A program made the translations under genes and the position numbers. A DNA stretch of 64,000 nt from Bacillaceae bacterium OF18-1A (GTDB taxonomy: Bacteria; Bacillota; Bacilli; Bacillales; Bacillaceae_G): positions 37,734 to 101,733 of the forward strand of contig JAQEWB010000008.1 of the NCBI GenBank assembly GCA_027694045.1, in the 5' to 3' direction. Positions 8,218 to 16,440 of this stretch are shown one piece after another (positions within the stretch are counted from its first letter, which is position 1; every line of letters starts with the position of its first letter). The notes beneath the pieces are model-generated. The model ran no database searches. It saw only the letters and a program-made list of their open reading frames with translations, and was not told where the DNA came from.

Positions 8218-9177
8218 TTAATAACCAGCGTGCCCCGCGTGTCCCGCTTGTACAGCTGCTCCTGCAATACCAGTTGTCGATGCTGCCGTGCCCGCTCCAA
8301 CTCCACCAGTCCAAGGCGAAGTTTGCTGTTGTTGATATTGGTGGCCATGTTGGCCCTGGTAATGTACTTGTTGTTGATGCTGACCTTGATGACCGTGTTG
8401 GCTTTGGTGACCATGTTGGCCTTGGTGACCATGTTGGCCTTGGTGACCATGTTGCCCTTGATGACCGTGATGACCTTGGTGACCGTGTTGGCCTTGGTGA
8501 TGGTGATGACCTTGGTGACCATGTTGGCCTTGGTGATGGTGATGACCTTGGTGACCGTGTTGGCCTTGGTGATGGTGATGACCTTGGTGACCATGTTGCC
8601 CTTGGTGAGTTTGATAAAGAACAGCTTGTGGATGAATATGATGCTGGCCTTGGTAATGTACTTGTTGTTGATGACCGTGATGGTGATGTCCATGATGGCC
8701 TTGGTGACCTTGATGACCATGGTGGTGATGTCCATGATGGCCTTGATGACCGTGATGATGATGTCCATGATGGCCATGTTGGCCTTGATGACCGTGGTGG
8801 TGATGTCCATGATGACCTTGGTGACCGTGATGACCGTGATGGTGATGCCCATGAATACCTTGTGGATACCCGCCTATTCCACCTGCTACAACACCTATTC
8901 CTGGTACAGGAAACCCTGTCTGCACTCCTCCAACGAAAGAAGGAAATGTAGTTGGTACCCCTACTGGAATTCCCATTTGCGCGCCAGCTACTGATGTTGG
9001 AAATCCTGTTTGTACGCCAGCCACTGATGTCGGAAACCCTCCATGTGAGCCACCCATCCAGTTCGGCATCCCACCGTATCCTTGTTGTCCCGCTCCTCCC
9101 ATGAACATCAGTTGTTCATAACTATCCGATCCGCCTCCAAAGAAGCCATGTGGTGCATTATTGTCCATCCCTTTCAT
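8218..9177 (-). CDS. Histidine/glycine/glutamine-rich repeat protein, probable spore surface protein, 319 aa
   Basis: The start is set at the ATG at 9177 because AAGGGGTGA lies five bases upstream; a GTG nine bases earlier overlaps that site. Residues 1-45 are G/N/M-rich, and residues 48-105 contain three FPTSVAG-like hydrophobic repeats. About residues 108-280 are almost entirely H, G and Q in GHQGHHHH and GQHGHQ units; QQQVHYQGQH occurs twice. The C-terminus is small and A/G-rich. Such composition fits a metal-binding, cross-linkable coat or exosporium protein. B. anthracis BxpA is one possible relative from memory, unverified. No signal peptide or membrane helix is present. Confidence 0.75.
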   Translation of the reverse strand: MKGMDNNAPHGFFGGGSDSYEQLMFMGGAGQQGYGGMPNWMGGSHGGFPTSVAGVQTGFPTSVAGAQMGIPVGVPTTFPSFVGGVQTGFPVPGIGVVAGGIGGYPQGIHGHHHHGHHGHQGHHGHHHHGHQGQHGHHGHHHHGHQGHHGHHHHGHQGHQGHHGHHHHGHQQQVHYQGQHHIHPQAVLYQTHQGQHGHQGHHHHQGQHGHQGHHHHQGQHGHQGHHHHQGQHGHQGHHGHQGQHGHQGQHGHQGQHGHQSQHGHQGQHQQQVHYQGQHGHQYQQQQTSPWTGGVGAGTAASTTGIAGAAVQAGHAGHAGY

Positions 9178-9250
9178 TACTTTCACCCCTTCTGCTTAAT
9201 TTAGCCTACCTTTTTTATCATATTTCTTATAAAAAAATAGGTGTTTGTCT

Positions 9251-9400
9251 ATGAAGGAATTCCGCTTCTTTTTCTTCATTCATGGTAAAAATACGCAAAA
9301 AATCTTTAAAACGAACGGATTTATACGAAGTGACATTATTGAAAACTTAGATGACGATGGTCCAGAGATTATTTTCTATACAAAAAAGCTCAGAGCATAA
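9251..9400 (+). CDS. Small hypothetical protein, 49 aa
   Basis: A short frame on the plus strand, opposite to its neighbours, coding for MKEFRFFFFIHGKNTQKIFK and an acidic tail that includes ENLDDDGPEIIFY. AGGTG lies seven bases before the ATG. The stop codon falls in the loop of the terminator shared with leuS, so the frame fits neatly between two transcription units. Codon use is like that of neighbouring genes. I do not recognise a family, and the protein is too short to be sure it is real. Confidence 0.45.
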   Translation: MKEFRFFFFIHGKNTQKIFKTNGFIRSDIIENLDDDGPEIIFYTKKLRA

Positions 9401-9420
9401 ACGCTCTGAGCTTTTCTTTT
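9382..9420. terminator. Bidirectional terminator between leuS and the 49-aa gene
   Basis: Stem GCTCAGAGC/GCTCTGAGC with a 6-nt loop, flanked by A6 on one side and T-rich sequence on the other. Confidence 0.9.
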
Positions 9421-9426
9421 AAATTA

Positions 9427-11835
9427 TTAGTTTGCAACAACGTTAACAAGTTTTCCAGGAACGACAATTACTTTACGAACTGTTTTCCCTTCAATTTGGT
9501 CTTGAATTGCTTCAAGTGCCAGTTGTTCCATTTCTTCTTTTGATGCGTCTTTACTCATTGTTAGTTTTGCGCGAACTTTACCCATAACTTGAACAACGAT
9601 TTCAACTTCATCTTCTACAAGTTTAGACTCATCAAATGTTGGCCAGCTTGCATATGTGATTGTTTCATTGTATCCAAGTTTGCTCCATAGCTCTTCCCCG
9701 ATATGAGGTGCAACTGGTGCAATCATTTTTACGAAACCTTCTACATATTCTTTCGGAAGTGTTTCAGCTTTGTATGCATCGTTGATGAATACCATCATTT
9801 GAGAAATCGCTGTGTTGAAGCGAAGCTCTGCATAGTCTTCCGTTACTTTCTTCACTGTTTGGTGGTAAGCTTTTTCAAGCTCTTTATTTGGTGCATCCGT
9901 AATTTTCTCACTTAATTCACCGTTATCTTGAACGAATAGACGCCATACGCGGTCTAGGAAACGACGAGCTCCGTCAAGACCATTTTCAGACCAAGCGATT
10001 GAAGCATCTAATGGTCCCATGAACATTTCGTATAGACGAAGTGTGTCTGCACCATGGCTTGCTACGATATCATCAGGGTTTACAACGTTACCTTTTGATT
10101 TACTCATTTTCTCGTTGTTTTCACCTAGAATCATACCTTGGTTGAATAATTGTTGGAACGGCTCTTTCGTTGGAACTACACCGATATCGTATAATACTTT
10201 ATGCCAGAAACGAGCATATAGTAAGTGAAGTACAGCGTGCTCCGCTCCGCCGATATAAATATCAACTGGAAGCCATTGTTTTACTTTTTCAGGATCTACA
10301 AGTGCTTCGCTGTTGTTTGGATCGATGTAACGTAGGTAATACCAGCAGCTACCAGCCCATTGTGGCATTGTGTTCGTTTCACGACGACCTTTTTTACCAG
10401 TTTCAGGGTCAACAACATTTACCCACTCGTCAATGTTAGCAAGTGGTGATTCACCTGTACCTGAAGGACGGATGTTTTCTGTTTTCGGAAGAACTAATGG
10501 TAATTCCTCTTCTTTCACAGCTGTCGTTGTGCCATCTTCCCAGTGAATTACTGGAATTGGCTCACCCCAGTAACGTTGACGGCTAAATAACCAGTCACGT
10601 AGACGGTACGTTACTTTTTGATTTCCTGCGCTCGTTACTTCAAGCCATTCAATCATTTTCGCGATTGCTTCTTCTTTATTTAATCCATCAAGGAATGCTG
10701 AGTTTACGTGTGCACCATCACCTGTGTACACTTCTTTCGTAATGTCTCCGCCTTTTACAACTTCCTTCATTGGAAGATTGAATACTGATGCGAATTCATA
10801 GTCACGCTCATCATGAGCTGGAACTGCCATAACAGCACCTGTTCCGTAAGTTGCAAGAACGTAATCAGCGATCCAGATTGGTAATTTCTCACCATTTACT
10901 GGGTTAACTGCGTAAGCACCAGTGAATACACCCGTTTTTTCTTTCGCAAGTTCTGTACGCTCTAGGTCACTCTTCATTTTTACAGCGTTAATGTAAGCTT
11001 CTACCGCTTCTTTTTGTTCCACTGTTGTAATTTCTGCAACAAGTGCATGTTCCGGAGCAAGTACACAGTATGTTGCACCGAATAATGTATCCGGACGCGT
11101 TGTGAAAACTGTGAATTTCTCGTCTGTACCGTCGATGTTGAAGTGTACTTCTGCACCTTCAGAACGGCCGATCCAGTTACGTTGCATATCTTTTAAGCTT
11201 TCTGGCCAATCAAGCTCATCTAGATCTTCTAATAGACGATCTCCGTAAGCTGTAATTTTTAACATCCACTGTCTCATCGGACGACGCTCAACTGGATGTC
11301 CGCCGCGCTCACTCTTACCGTCAATAATTTCTTCGTTTGCAAGTACTGTACCAAGTGCTGGACACCAGTTTACAGGTACTTCATCAACGTAAGCTAAGCC
11401 TTTTTCAAATAGCTTTAAGAAGATCCATTGTGTCCACTTGTAGTAGTTTGGATCTGTTGTATTTACTTCACGGTCCCAATCGTAAGAGAAACCTAATGAT
11501 TTAATTTGGTTACGGAACGTATTAATATTATGCTCTGTAAATTCAGCTGGGCTGTTTCCAGTATCAAGTGCATATTGCTCTGCTGGAAGACCGAACGCAT
11601 CCCATCCCATTGGATGAAGAACGTTATACCCTTGCATACGCTTCATACGAGATAAAATATCTGTCGCTGTATAACCTTCTGGATGTCCTACGTGTAAGCC
11701 TGCACCTGATGGATATGGGAACATATCTAGTGCATAAAATTTTGGTTTTTCTGTCTCATCTGGCGTACGGAATGTTTTATTCTCTTCCCAATACCCTTGC
11801 CACTTTTTCTCAATTTCTTGATGATTAAAGCTCAT
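9427..11835 (-). CDS. leuS: Leucyl-tRNA synthetase, 802 aa
   Basis: A class I aminoacyl-tRNA synthetase that charges tRNA-Leu. It has the HIGH-type motif HVGH at residues 48-51 in a [20 protein letters not shown] context. The large editing (CP1) domain carries the [12 protein letters not shown] signature. KMSKSKGN appears about three quarters along, followed by the anticodon-binding domain and the small C-terminal domain ending [13 protein letters not shown]. Length is normal for a bacterial LeuS. A T-box leader lies upstream on the same strand, so expression responds to uncharged tRNA-Leu. AAGGAGGG precedes the ATG. Confidence 0.99.
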   Translation of the reverse strand: MSFNHQEIEKKWQGYWEENKTFRTPDETEKPKFYALDMFPYPSGAGLHVGHPEGYTATDILSRMKRMQGYNVLHPMGWDAFGLPAEQYALDTGNSPAEFTEHNINTFRNQIKSLGFSYDWDREVNTTDPNYYKWTQWIFLKLFEKGLAYVDEVPVNWCPALGTVLANEEIIDGKSERGGHPVERRPMRQWMLKITAYGDRLLEDLDELDWPESLKDMQRNWIGRSEGAEVHFNIDGTDEKFTVFTTRPDTLFGATYCVLAPEHALVAEITTVEQKEAVEAYINAVKMKSDLERTELAKEKTGVFTGAYAVNPVNGEKLPIWIADYVLATYGTGAVMAVPAHDERDYEFASVFNLPMKEVVKGGDITKEVYTGDGAHVNSAFLDGLNKEEAIAKMIEWLEVTSAGNQKVTYRLRDWLFSRQRYWGEPIPVIHWEDGTTTAVKEEELPLVLPKTENIRPSGTGESPLANIDEWVNVVDPETGKKGRRETNTMPQWAGSCWYYLRYIDPNNSEALVDPEKVKQWLPVDIYIGGAEHAVLHLLYARFWHKVLYDIGVVPTKEPFQQLFNQGMILGENNEKMSKSKGNVVNPDDIVASHGADTLRLYEMFMGPLDASIAWSENGLDGARRFLDRVWRLFVQDNGELSEKITDAPNKELEKAYHQTVKKVTEDYAELRFNTAISQMMVFINDAYKAETLPKEYVEGFVKMIAPVAPHIGEELWSKLGYNETITYASWPTFDESKLVEDEVEIVVQVMGKVRAKLTMSKDASKEEMEQLALEAIQDQIEGKTVRKVIVVPGKLVNVVAN

Positions 11836-11882
11836 GAGATACCCTCCTTGAAATTCTATTTATTTTCACCGCCCAAAATACA

Positions 11883-12245
11883 AAAAACCTCTCATCCCTA
11901 GAAAGGGACGAGAGGTTATAGATTCCCGCGGTACCACCCTAAATTAATGTACAAATATACATTCGCTTAGATCCGTAACGTGGATTAACGGCAATTGCTA
12001 CTATTAGTTTCACAACTGCAACTCAAAGGCGAGTTCATAACGAAACGTGGATTGACTTGCACCGACCGTCAACTCTCTAAACCAGCTTCTATTACTACTA
12101 CTCCTTCTCACTGTTATTACACATATAAGTTAAGTGAACTATCCTTCACCTAGTATCTCTTAAGAGCTTACTTAAAGCGAGGACTTCTCGGTTACACGTT
12201 ACTCTTAATAACGAACGAATTCGTCTTAAGACAGCCGAGCCATCT
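11883..12245 (-). promoter_or_regulatory. T-box riboswitch leader of leuS
   Basis: Read on the minus strand, the core T-box AGGGTGGTACCGCGGG lies at 11925-11940. It is followed by a terminator stem CCTCTCGTCCC/GGGATGAGAGG (11888-11915) and a T-run. Upstream are the expected Stem I elements (AGAGAG, GGTGCAAG), and a CTC leucine triplet at 12031-12033 in a GAACTCGCC context is the likely specifier. Uncharged tRNA-Leu should stabilise the antiterminator. The upstream limit is approximate. Confidence 0.95.
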
Positions 12246-12307
12246 CCTTTGTTCTAAAGGTTGTTTTATTTAAATATATTCTAAAACATGTTACATGTTC
12301 CGTCAAA

Positions 12308-13501
12308 CTAAACTGCAATTTTTTCTTCAACTGTTTCTTCTACTTTTACTCGCTTATCATACATGCTCGCTGCTACAAGCGCTACTACAAGCATTACCAT
12401 GATTGCTATAAACAATACTTCCATATTGTATAAATCAACAATTGCTCCACCAACGACCGGTCCGAACATTTTCCCTACGGTCGCTGCACTATTTACAACC
12501 CCTTGATAAAATCCAAGTTTATCTTTTGGCGCAAGTATATTTGCAATGGTCGGAACTGCTGGCCAAACAAATAACTCACCAATTGTTAATGTTACCATCG
12601 CAACGAGGAACATCGTAAATTGCTGCGCTTGACTTAACACAATGAATGACGCCGCAAAAATGAAAATCCCAATCATAATTTGCTGTTTTAAAGATCGCTT
12701 CATCCAGCGAATTAACATACTAACGAGTGGCTGCGCACAAACAATCATTGCTCCGTTTATCGTCCATAATAAACTATAGTGACGAAGGCTAATATTCAAT
12801 TCCTGCATATGTGTTGCAATCGCTCCTTGCCATTGTACATATGTAACCCAGCATAAAGCATATGCTACACATACGATAAGAAGTGCTTTGAATCCCGGAG
12901 TAAGCGTCCACCCTTTTTTCGTTTCGACTTCTTTTTGCACCTCTTGCTCTTTTTTTTCTTCCATACCACGGAATCCGATAAAAGCAATTAAGAAGAAAAC
13001 AAAGTATAAAATAAAGTTCGCTAAGAAAATATAATCAAAACGATACGATGCAACTAAACCACCACACGCTGTTCCGATCGCAATACCAACGTTTTGTCCA
13101 ACATACATCGCATTGAATGCTCGTCTTCCGCCCTCTGGCCAAACCGTACCAACCATCGCATACATCGATGGGAAGACCATTCCAGAACCGAAACCGATTA
13201 ACGCTAGCCACACAACGTATAAAGGCCAACCGTGGAAGAACACAAGACCTAAAATCGATATGAGTGTAATCACAATCCCTACTAAAGTTGATTTATAACC
13301 GCCCCATTTATCAAATAAAACACCGCCGAGCAAGTTTCCGATTACACCAGTAAGCGAGTTGATCATTAATACCATTCCGGCCACAGATAAAGATTTTCCT
13401 AAGTGATCATGCAAATAAATTGTATTAAAAGGCCATAAAAAAGAAGCACCCGTGACATTAATAATCATCCCAGCTACTAATAGCCATACTTTCCTTGGCA
13501 T
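12308..13501 (-). CDS. MFS transporter, YttB-like, 397 aa
   Basis: A twelve-helix major facilitator protein. Early helices carry the MFS signature G-x-L-x-D-x-x-G-G (GGVLFDKWGG) between helices 2 and 3, and a cytoplasmic loop rich in K and E (about residues 180-197) separates the two six-helix halves. The position directly upstream of leuS agrees with B. subtilis yttB, a putative drug-efflux protein; the substrate is not shown by the sequence. AGGAGGGG precedes the ATG. No partner gene is adjacent, so it is probably a single-gene unit. Confidence 0.88.
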   Translation of the reverse strand: MPRKVWLLVAGMIINVTGASFLWPFNTIYLHDHLGKSLSVAGMVLMINSLTGVIGNLLGGVLFDKWGGYKSTLVGIVITLISILGLVFFHGWPLYVVWLALIGFGSGMVFPSMYAMVGTVWPEGGRRAFNAMYVGQNVGIAIGTACGGLVASYRFDYIFLANFILYFVFFLIAFIGFRGMEEKKEQEVQKEVETKKGWTLTPGFKALLIVCVAYALCWVTYVQWQGAIATHMQELNISLRHYSLLWTINGAMIVCAQPLVSMLIRWMKRSLKQQIMIGIFIFAASFIVLSQAQQFTMFLVAMVTLTIGELFVWPAVPTIANILAPKDKLGFYQGVVNSAATVGKMFGPVVGGAIVDLYNMEVLFIAIMVMLVVALVAASMYDKRVKVEETVEEKIAV

Positions 13502-13623
13502 AGTTTCCCCTCCTATTCTATTTTTTCGTTCATCTATAACAGTAAAATTGTAGTCGTTTTTAAATAGGAAGGCAACTGATTAATAGTTGATGAAATTCAG
13601 ATAATGGTTTTCTGGTAAATGAA

Positions 13624-13735
13624 ATTATATTGATTGCCGCTTGGATTATATCAGCGATTGTTAGAATATATCGGCGCAACCCGAAATATATCAGCGAGTA
13701 TTAAAATATATCGACTTACCGACAAAAAATGACAA
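13624..13735. repeat. ATATATCGGCGA-type interspersed repeat cluster, locus 1
   Basis: Four to five units resembling ATATATCGGCGA or TTATATCAGCGA occur about 20-25 bp apart between the MFS gene and the khtU terminator. The same unit recurs at 21334-21455, 43981-44071 and 63924-63965. Confidence 0.7.
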
Positions 13736-13748
13736 CAGTAACAATATA

Positions 13749-13784
13749 TAAAGAGGCTGTATGAAGTTCATGCAGCCTCTTTAT
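13749..13784 (-). terminator. Terminator of the khtT-khtU operon
   Basis: Stem AAAGAGGCTG/CAGCCTCTTT with a 13-nt loop just past the khtU stop. Confidence 0.85.
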
Positions 13785-13785
13785 A

Positions 13786-15009
13786 CTATCCAACTTCCTT
13801 TTCTCGCTTCGCACGTTCTTTAGCACTCCATTTAAATACCTTATCTAGTAGCGAGTATATTCTCCCAGACTCTTTCGTTAATAACGGACCTAACGATGCC
13901 AATATTAAAACATATAAAGCAGAGAATGGTTTAATCGCTGCCATTAAGCCACCCGCAATGCCGATATTCGCAACAATAATGGAGAATTCCCCACGTGATA
14001 CGAGTGTTAAACCTATATTCGTAGAAACCTTATGGGATAACCCGGCTTTACGTCCCGCAACCATTCCAGCAGTAAAATTGCCGATTAGAGTAATGAAAAC
14101 TGCTCCTAATGCCAACCACACTGCTCCTCCAAGCGAAAACGGATCTATACTTAAACCGAAGCTGAAAAAAAATATGGCTCCAAAAAAATCTCGGAATGGG
14201 ACGACGAGCTTCTCAATCCGATCACTATGCTCTGTTTCAGAAAAGACGAGTCCTAATAATAACGCTCCAATTGCCTCAGCAACATGAATCGTTTCTGAAA
14301 ATCCTGCTACGAAGAATAAAATAGCGAATATTACGATAATAAAAATTTCATTTGACGAAATATCTAATATTTTATTTAAGAACGGCGTAGCTTTTCTAGC
14401 GATTACAAAGAATAGTAGCATATACCCTACTGCGATTAAAACCGATGTAAGTGCACCTACAAATGATGTGGCACCACCGAGTACCAATCCTGAAACGACT
14501 GATAAATATACAGCTAAAAAAATATCATCAAACATGATGATTCCTAATATTAATTCAGTCTCTTTATTACCAGATCTTCTTAAATCAACAATTACTTTTG
14601 CAACAATTGCACTCGATGAAATTGTAATGATTCCAGCAATAATTAACGTCTCTAATAAGGGAAAGCCCATAACATATCCATAAAGCAAACCTAGTATGAA
14701 ATTAAGTGATATGTGGACAGTCCCCCCGAAAGCAATTGATTTTCCTGATTTAATTAATTTTTTTATTGAGAATTCTAAACCTAAATAGAATAGGAGGAAT
14801 ATGACGCCAACACGGCCGAGGAAGGAAATAACTTCTCCGCTTTCAATAAATCTTAAATCGATAAGTCCTAAATCGGGGGCATGAGGCCCGACTAACATAC
14901 CAAGTATAATGAGAAACGGAATAATCGAGAACTTTAACTTCGCAGCAAGGATAGCTGCAAAAGCTACTAATACTAACGCAGTTCCAACTTCAAAGATTAA
15001 AGTATCCAT
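13786..15009 (-). CDS. khtU: Potassium/proton antiporter membrane subunit KhtU, 407 aa
   Basis: A CPA2-family antiporter with about twelve membrane helices. It begins MDTLIFEVGTALVLVAFAAI and includes the GLEFSIKKL and SRGEFSIIVA segments typical of KefB/KhtU proteins. There is no C-terminal RCK domain; that function is supplied by the adjacent KhtT. In B. subtilis KhtTU exports K+ (and ammonium) under alkaline or methylglyoxal stress and responds to nucleotides including c-di-AMP. It follows khtT by 3 bp in one operon. Length equals that of B. subtilis KhtU to within a residue or two. Confidence 0.92.
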   Translation of the reverse strand: MDTLIFEVGTALVLVAFAAILAAKLKFSIIPFLIILGMLVGPHAPDLGLIDLRFIESGEVISFLGRVGVIFLLFYLGLEFSIKKLIKSGKSIAFGGTVHISLNFILGLLYGYVMGFPLLETLIIAGIITISSSAIVAKVIVDLRRSGNKETELILGIIMFDDIFLAVYLSVVSGLVLGGATSFVGALTSVLIAVGYMLLFFVIARKATPFLNKILDISSNEIFIIVIFAILFFVAGFSETIHVAEAIGALLLGLVFSETEHSDRIEKLVVPFRDFFGAIFFFSFGLSIDPFSLGGAVWLALGAVFITLIGNFTAGMVAGRKAGLSHKVSTNIGLTLVSRGEFSIIVANIGIAGGLMAAIKPFSALYVLILASLGPLLTKESGRIYSLLDKVFKWSAKERAKREKEVG

Positions 15010-15012
15010 CGA

Positions 15013-15510
15013 TTATGAATCACCTCCTGATGAAAGCAATTCATTAATAATTCTTTTCACTTCATGTCTCGCGCCCGATAACACGAGCATATCGCCAGCT
15101 TCAATAATAGAGTCTGGACCTGGATTAAAGAATTTCTTCATATTCTTTTTTAAAATAGCAATAATCGTTACGTTATATGTTTTTCTGACATGCAAGCTAC
15201 CAATTGTTTTTTGTACGACTGGTGCATGATTCTCCACCTTAAACCATTCAATTGATAATCCTTCAAAAGCCATCTCAATTGTGTCTAAAGCTTGTGGTCT
15301 ATATACCATTCCGCCTAATATAGCTGCAATTTGTCTCGCTTCAGAATCACGAAGAGAAATGCTTGAAATACTTTCATCATGATCTGCATCAAAATGATAC
15401 ATTTCTCTTCGGCCATCATCATGAATAACGATAACCATTTTTTCATTACCTTTTGTTATAACTTCAAATTTACATCCAATGCCCGGTAGTTCACTCTCTC
15501 TAATATTCAT
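15013..15510 (-). CDS. khtT: Antiporter regulatory subunit KhtT (TrkA-C domain), 165 aa
   Basis: A cytoplasmic protein starting MNIRESELPGIGCKFEV, with an N-terminal domain (about 1-75) and an RCK_C/TrkA-C domain (about 80-160) ending AGDMLVLSGARHEVKRI. It matches B. subtilis KhtT in length (165 aa) and N-terminal sequence. KhtT gates KhtU and binds c-di-AMP through the RCK_C domain. It is the first gene of the pair; a KhtS homologue is not seen upstream, where a recombinase gene lies instead. GGAGGCGGG precedes the start. Confidence 0.92.
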   Translation of the reverse strand: MNIRESELPGIGCKFEVITKGNEKMVIVIHDDGRREMYHFDADHDESISSISLRDSEARQIAAILGGMVYRPQALDTIEMAFEGLSIEWFKVENHAPVVQKTIGSLHVRKTYNVTIIAILKKNMKKFFNPGPDSIIEAGDMLVLSGARHEVKRIINELLSSGGDS

Positions 15511-15544
15511 AATTCCCGCCTCCTAAAGTTTTTAGTTACGGTTT

Positions 15545-16111
15545 TTACAAATCTACATCAATCTCTGTTTTAAACTCTTCATCTTTTGAAATTCCTAAAT
15601 ACTTAAGTGTCTCTGAAGGTGTCGCGTGATGAAAATGCTTTTGCAATAACGCAATCGCTATACCTCTTTTGTACGCGTGAAACCCAAACGTTTTTCGCAT
15701 TGAGTTCGTTCCAATCTTTCCAACAATCCCGACCGCTTCCGCTGCGTTATGGATTACACGATACGCTTGTTGGCGTGAGATTGAATTTGTCGTTTTATTA
15801 GATTGAAATATATAGTTTTCTCTTTTCACATCAATAGATTGTACGTACTCTAAAAGTGCTTCTTTAACCTTTGTATTTAAATAAATATCTTGTTTAAACT
15901 TTTCATCTTTCACAGGAAGAGAATAAAACTCTTTAACAGTTCCATCTTCATTTAATACCTCTTCAAATTTCATACTAAGTAGCTCAGTAATCTTTAATCC
16001 TGTGTTAATTCCAATAACAAATAAAAGATAATCTCGCTGCGAGTGCTCTTTTAAATACTTTTTCATAGCCTCAATTTGGCTTATATCTTTTAATGCCTCT
16101 ACAACTTCCAT
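15545..16111 (-). CDS. Small tyrosine recombinase-like protein, catalytic domain only, 188 aa
   Basis: The protein covers only the C-terminal catalytic domain of the phage integrase/Xer family. The nucleophile is probably Tyr171 (TLKYLGI), with His161 or His162 before it and Arg139 in NSMRKTF. Two residues differ from the usual set: the first catalytic Arg position reads NTGLKITEL (Lys40), and the His of the HxxR box is Asn136. There is no N-terminal core-binding domain, which is normal for a small Firmicute group. No phage genes, attachment sites or cargo surround it. The gene is intact and may be domesticated or weakly active. It lies 34 bp upstream of khtT. Confidence 0.8.
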   Translation of the reverse strand: MEVVEALKDISQIEAMKKYLKEHSQRDYLLFVIGINTGLKITELLSMKFEEVLNEDGTVKEFYSLPVKDEKFKQDIYLNTKVKEALLEYVQSIDVKRENYIFQSNKTTNSISRQQAYRVIHNAAEAVGIVGKIGTNSMRKTFGFHAYKRGIAIALLQKHFHHATPSETLKYLGISKDEEFKTEIDVDL

Positions 16112-16411
16112 ACATGTATTCTCCTCATCTTATGAACGGTAATTTTCTCATCATGTTGTCCATTTTACCTTATCACGCTATGAGATTTCCATGTATTATC
16201 CATTATTTTTACAATATACTTTTAGGTTTGGAAATTTATAATTGTGCAAATACAGTAGGGGTAGGAATACTAAGGGGATACAAGTTCAGCCTCTTTCTAC
16301 AGATCGGATTCCTCCTTTCATTTTCCAGCTGCTTCTACTTTTATATTATGTTACTTATTTGTATTATATTATATATTTCAGTAACATTAAAGTGTTTTTT
16401 CTGAAAATAAT
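16112..16411. other. Intergenic stretch without a convincing gene
   Basis: AT-rich DNA between the recombinase gene and the ABC permease terminator. A 103-codon plus-strand frame starting inside the recombinase gene has no good ribosome site, is hydrophobic by base composition only, and is not called. I see no conserved structure here. Confidence 0.5.
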
Positions 16412-16440
16412 AAAAACCGAGCGATTTCGCTCGGTTTTTA
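16412..16440. terminator. Terminator of the BceAB-type operon
   Basis: Stem AAAAACCGAGCG/CGCTCGGTTTTT with a 4-nt loop, directly after the permease stop. Confidence 0.95.

Noticed and set aside
8025..8994. Long frames on either strand over the histidine-rich gene
   Set aside because: Byproducts of the short tandem repeats; the frame with a clear ribosome site and sensible protein is the minus-strand 319-aa one.
16093..16404. 103-codon plus-strand frame beyond the recombinase gene
   Set aside because: No ribosome site, AT-driven hydrophobicity, starts inside another gene.
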